Source: JACCXG01 sp963836735 (GTDB taxonomy: Bacteria > Acidobacteriota > Vicinamibacteria > Vicinamibacterales > 2-12-FULL-66-21). From it: DNA of 64,000 bases. The translations under genes were made by a program, and so were the position numbers. Every line of letters starts with the position of its first letter. The first letter of the stretch is position 1. The notes below the pieces were generated by a model. That model was not told the DNA's origin, searched no databases, and worked only from the letters and a program-made list of their open reading frames with translations. The stretch lies in contig CAWIKP010000020.1 of assembly GCA_963836735.1 (NCBI GenBank), forward strand, positions 228,450 to 292,449, in the 5' to 3' direction. Positions 60,247 to 64,000 of the stretch are shown piece after piece.

Positions 60247-60725
60247 ATGCGTCCAAGATTTGCTGGTCTCGTGGCGAGGAAGAACGCTTTGGCGCTCCGG
60301 GGACGGCGACGCGACGCAGCCCCAGGCTGGCGTGCTTGATGCTCGTGACTCTTACCGCGGTGATAGCGTGCTCCGCAACTGGCACTCCCCTTCCCAGTGC
60401 ACGGATCGAATCTGAAACAGCGAGTCCGGTTGCACCCACCTCAACGGGGCAGGACACGCAGGACCAGATAGTGAAGAAGATCTGTCAACAGCAAAAGGTT
60501 GACGTCTCTGTCAACAAGTGTGGCGATTTCTACTCGACGTATCCGACTGGGTTCGTCGTCGATGCTGCGACGGAGATTTTTGACAAGAACGGGGAGCACA
60601 TTGACTCCTGCGGTGGAAACAGATTCTTTACTTCTGATCAAGCGAGAGAGGAAGCCGAGCGGAAGTGCTCAGCGTATCTCGTCAAGTGCACGCAAGCGGT
60701 CGAGTCCTGTCGCTCCCTTCCTTGA
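60247..60725 (+). CDS. Small lipoprotein of unknown function; frameshift near the start
   Basis: About 155 aa. ATG 60247 has GGAGGGA directly upstream; after a shift near 60315 the frame enters the lipoprotein signal LACLMLVTLTAVIACSATG. The mature part is a Cys-containing domain (QQQKVDVSVNKCGDFYSTYP; DSCGGNRFFTSDQAREEAER; KCTQAVESC) whose paired cysteines suggest disulfides. Family not recognised. A less accurate mirrored copy lies at 61983-62458. Confidence 0.65.
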
Positions 60726-60932
60726 GGGCGTAGGCAGGCTGTCGCGTCAGTCGAGACCCTGACTCGCCGTGGATCGACATCGATACGGCTGAGCCCTCAG
60801 GCCCCCCGCCCCCTTGCGCCCAATCTCTGTCCCGCCATATCCTCCACTCCCATCCGGCGGGCCAGTGCCGTCGTTCCGAGCCGGCTGCTGAGGACCCGCG
60901 CCCGCGGTGCATCACGAACCTGACGACGAGCG

Positions 60933-61357
60933 ATGCCAATGAACAACCGACTTTGGACGAGCTGTGCCGTCATTGGCCTGCTCAGCGCCGCTCCGGCGCC
61001 GACCGGTCAGCAGGCGCCGGTGGACGTGGTCGTGGTCAACGCGAAAGTGCTGACCGTCGACGCAAAGAACACGCAGGCCGAAGCGGTCGCGATACGCGGG
61101 AACACCTTCGCCGCCGTCGGCACTACCGCCGACATCCGCAAGATGGCCGGGCCGCAGACACGCGTGATCGATGCCGGCGGGCGGACCGTGATCCCCGGCT
61201 TCATCGAGTCGCACGTGCACGCGCACGGGCGCGGCACGCGGCGAAGTGTCGCAGGTGTTCGTCCAGCTCCATTCGATTCAGGAGATCAAGGACTGGGGCC
61301 CGCGAACAGGCCAGGGAAGCGAGTCCGGGCGGCTGGGTCCGGCTGCCTCGCGTGGAC
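60933..61357 (+). CDS. Amidohydrolase (YtcJ-like), truncated at the fold-back point
   Basis: Signal peptide (CAVIGLLSAAPAPTGQQ) and the start of an amidohydrolase: VNAKVLTVDAKNTQAEAVAI, ADIRKMAGPQTRVIDAGG and the metal site PGFIESHVH. The frame breaks after HVHA near 61225, while the mirrored copy reads on as GAARGEVSQVFVQLHSIQE. Everything after residue ~140 is missing because the sequence folds back on itself at 61357. Hydrolyses an amide, ester or carbamate of unknown structure. Confidence 0.75.
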
Positions 61358-61779
61358 GTCACGCGAGGCAACCGCACCCAGCCGCCAGGGCTCGCTTCCC
61401 TGGCTTGTTCGCGAACCCAGTCCTTGATCTCCTGAATCGAATGCAGCTGGACGAACACCTGCGACACTTCGCCGCGTGCCGCGCCCGTGGCGTGCACGTG
61501 CGACTCGATGAAGCCGGGGACCACGGTCCGCCCGCCGGCATCGATGACGCGTGTCTGCGGCCCGGCCATCTTGCGGATGTCGGCGGTAGTGCCGACGGCG
61601 GCGAAGGTGTTCCCGCGTATCGCGACCGCTTCGGCCTGCGTGTTCTTTGCGTCGACGGTCAGCACTTTCGCGTTGACCACGACCACGTCCACTGGCGCCT
61701 GCTGACCGGTCGGCGCCGGAGCGGCGCTGAGCAGGCCAATGACGGCACAGCTCGTCCAAAGTCGGTTGTTAATTGGCAT
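61358..61779 (-). pseudogene. Mirrored copy of the truncated amidohydrolase
   Basis: Reverse-strand repeat of 60933-61357, starting MPINNRLW instead of MPMNNRLW. It preserves the frame beyond HVHATGAARGEVSQ where the first copy is broken, so it is useful for correcting it. It should not be counted as a second gene. Confidence 0.8.
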
Positions 61780-61982
61780 CGCTCGTCGTCAGGTTCGTGA
61801 TGCACCGCGGGCGCGGGCTTTAGCAGCCGGCTCGGAACGACGGCACTGGCCGCCGGATGGGATGAAGGATACGGCGGGACAGAGATAGGGCGCAAGGGGG
61901 CGGCTGGCTGAGGGCTCAGCCGTATCAATGTCGATCCACGGCGAGTCAGGGTCTCGACTGACGCGACAGCCTGCCTACGCCC

Positions 61983-62458
61983 TCAAGGAAGGGAGCGACA
62001 GGACTCGACCGCTTGCGTGCACTTGACGAGATACGCTGAGCGCTGCCGCTCGGCTTCCTCTCTCGCTTGATCAGAAGTAAAGAATCTGTTTCCACCGCAG
62101 GAGTCAATGTGCTGCCCGTTCTTGTCAAAAATCTCCGTCGCAGCATCGACGACGAACCCAGTTGGATACGTCGAGTAGAAATCGCCACACTTGTTGACAG
62201 AGACGTCAACCTTTTGCTGTTGACAGATCTCTTCACATCTGGTCCTGCGTGTCCTGCCCCGTTGAGGTGGGTGCAACCGGACTCGCTGTTTCAGATTCGA
62301 CCCGTGCACTGGGAAGGGGAGTGCCAGTTGCGGAGCACGCTATCACCGCGGTAAGAGTCACGAGCATCAGGCGCGCCAGCCTGGGGTTCCTCGCGTCGCC
62401 GTCCCCGGAGCGCCAAACCGTTCTTCTCGCCACGAGACCGGCAAATCTTGCGACGCAT
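61983..62458 (-). pseudogene. Mirrored copy of the small lipoprotein
   Basis: Reverse-strand repeat of 60247-60725 with several amino-acid differences (for example SARVESE for SARIESE, KNGQHI for KNGEHI) and a break near 62235. Counted as part of the fold-back. Confidence 0.8.
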
Positions 62459-62532
62459 GTTCCCTCCTATCATGCCCTCTCAAATTACGCGGAGGGGACC
62501 AGGGTCCCCCTCCGCGTTGAGTCCGGGTTCGG

Positions 62533-64000
62533 CTATTTCACCTGGCCCGTGCTGACGATCTCCAAGGGAACGGCCGCGGTAATCTTCGTCCAACCGGTCC
62601 CTCCGGCTGCTCCACTCCACACCCAGGTGCCATTGCGTAGCCCCAGAGCAGGTGGGCCCCCAGGACTTCATGTGAGTAGCGTCGGCACCTGATTTGTGTC
62701 CAGCCCCCCCCATCCCAAATCCACGTGCGAGCGCGGTGTTTTCCCAAACGAGATTGGGGCCCCACGCCAGCGTGTTGGGGGTTGTTGGGCGTGATCTGCG
62801 ACCATCCCGACGTGGTGAAGTTATAGAGCCACGTGCCTGGCCCGTTCGCCTCCCACGCGAGTTGTCCTAGATAACACTCAGTGGTTTCAGGGCCCCACCA
62901 GTCAGGAGGTGCCACCCAGTCGCGGCATCCCAGAACCAGGTATCCGCGCCCGCGGCCGGAGCCCGCCACCAGACGAGCTCAATCCGCAGGCAAGATGCCC
63001 GTGGGGTTGGCAGTGCGATCTGCGACCACCCTCCTGTTCCAGGTCCACCGCCCGTGTTGAAGTCGTAGCCACGTTCCGGAGGCCCCTTCCCAGGCCGCGT
63101 CGCCGCCAAAACAGTCCAGACTGTCAGGATTCGCACTCATTAGCTGATCCCATCCGTGGCAGTGCTCCATCGCCAGGTGCCGTAGGCGCCGCTTTCCCAC
63201 AGAAGGTTGTTGCCACAAGCCTTCAACTGGCCTCGGAATAGCAGGGCTCAACTGGGTCCAGCCTTGCGTCGTCCCGTTCCACAGCCACGTCCCGCTGGGG
63301 TAGGCCCCCACGAAATTGCCGTTCCAGGCTCGAGTCGATGGATCCGCGGTTGTGGGTTGCGACCATCCATCTGTGGGGTTCCAGGTCCAAGTACCATGCC
63401 GCCGTAATCGAAGACGCCATTAGCCAGGAGTTTCCACCCGATATCCTCCAGTGCGCCGCTTGTGAGGTACGCATAAGGGCCGGGAGGTGCCGTGATGGCG
63501 GGTTCCATGAGCTCGTTAGGGGTCAGGACGGTATCGAAGTGCGAGATCGAGGAGCCGCCTTTATCGGGTTGGGGGCAAAGACTCGAGGGTAATTCCCGTT
63601 GAGGCCGGCGCTCAGGAACCCTCTGCCCGCCTCGGTGGCCCGTGGGCCCAAAATCGCCTGGCCGTGTTGACGCTAAAGCCAGTCGCTGGGCATGCTCATG
63701 GCGGGCCACCCACCTGTGTTCAGTCCCAAAGCCAGCGCTCGTAGGCGTCGTCAAAACCGGCAAACTTCGCGCCGGTGCCCAGGCTTACGAGGGAGAGGAA
63801 GCCAATCCCGCCGCCCATTCGTGAAGCACCACAGTATAGAAGTCGAGGTCCCAGGCGGAGCAGGGGCGCCGATGCCATACCACCAGCTGGTGGCACCCAG
63901 AGCAGGCCGGTTGTCGACATCGCTGTTGAGGATGGCGACGATGTCGCTGTCTGCTGGAGCCAGGTCGGCGCCAGCCCTGGAATTGGCAGTAGCTTGCACG
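62533..64000 (-). pseudogene. Mirrored partial copy of the metalloprotease
   Basis: Reverse-strand repeat of the C-terminal half of the 57384 gene, with many frameshifts and the TGA-free end EIVSTGQVK intact at 62533. The zinc motif is damaged here. It runs off the right edge. Part of the fold-back, not an independent gene. Confidence 0.8.

Larger units (their letters stand above)
58674..64000. repeat. Inverted fold-back: 2.6-kb arms with apex at 61357 (probable artefact)
   Basis: Position 58674 pairs with 64000 and every feature of the first arm recurs in reverse order and strand in the second. The apex CCTCGCGTGGACGTCACG (from 61346) is itself palindromic with no spacer. The second arm is about 40 bp shorter and has scattered substitutions and one-base indels, as an uncorrected single read would. 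The arm continues past the window edge. Confidence 0.9.

Noticed and set aside
61300..61420. Covalently closed hairpin telomere
   Set aside because: The apex interrupts a normal gene and the far arm is error-rich; telomeres lie outside genes and both strands would read equally well.
60247..62458. Two divergently placed lipoprotein and amidohydrolase gene pairs
   Set aside because: They are the two arms of the fold-back, not paralogues.
1..64000. CRISPR arrays, tRNA or rRNA genes, transposases
   Set aside because: No regularly spaced repeats, cloverleaf, rRNA sequence or transposase motif was seen on reading both strands.

Overview
The window is GC-rich, densely coded, and carries no tRNA, rRNA, CRISPR array or insertion sequence that I can see. 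The gene set is typical of Acidobacteriota, most probably class Vicinamibacteria: an Oar-like TonB receptor, an ADOP-type FtsX permease, ECF sigma/Ser-Thr kinase pairs, secreted glycoside hydrolases, and palindromic repeats that encode RLKPEAT-like peptides in one frame. That placement is inference from gene content. Many genes are recognisably complete but cut by single-base frameshifts, often in short homopolymers. Three or more dozen such shifts in otherwise conserved genes point to an unpolished long-read assembly rather than mass gene decay; I annotate those genes across the breaks.

Layout. 1-2.5 kb: Tat-signal aminotransferase (runs off the left edge) and phosphoglucomutase. 2.6-3.5 kb: secreted ThuA-like protein. 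3.6-12.3 kb (minus): TonB receptor, GH3, GH39, MFS sugar transporter, a xyloside-type scavenging operon. 12.5-17.8 kb: a tightly overlapping three-gene signalling operon (Ser/Thr kinase with FHA; P-loop ATPase; P-loop ATPase-GAF-PP2C phosphatase). 17.9-18.6 kb: methyltransferase. 18.7-26.2 kb: tripartite RND efflux system with its own OmpR/histidine-kinase pair encoded convergently. 26.4 kb: STAS anti-sigma antagonist. 27.2-30.4 kb: large secreted dimethylformamidase-like protein. 31-38.3 kb: ADP-ribosylglycohydrolase remnant, GH15, secreted PQQ-type sugar dehydrogenase, a small exported protein, ADOP permease. 38.8-40.3 kb: tandemly duplicated Crp/Fnr regulators. 40.5-44.3 kb (minus): KaiC fused to or coupled with KaiB, a second KaiB, and a PAS hybrid histidine kinase. 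44.9-49 kb: small proteins, a response regulator and a third Crp/Fnr protein. 49.4-53.2 kb: ECF sigma factor, TPR Ser/Thr kinase and globin with overlapping ends. 53.4-56.8 kb: cupredoxin/beta-propeller protein and a secreted EEP-family hydrolase. 57.4-61.4 kb: secreted metalloprotease with Trp-rich repeats, small lipoprotein, amidohydrolase cut off at 61,357.

From 61,357 to the end the sequence is a degraded reverse complement of 58,674-61,357. The fold-back point lies inside the amidohydrolase gene with no spacer, so I read the last 2.6 kb as an assembly or read artefact and not as biology.

The most interesting material is signalling: the kinase-FHA/ATPase/ATPase-GAF-PP2C operon (12.5-17.8 kb), the kaiC-kaiB-kaiB-kinase cluster (40.5-44.3 kb), and the sigma/kinase/globin cassette (49.4-53.2 kb).
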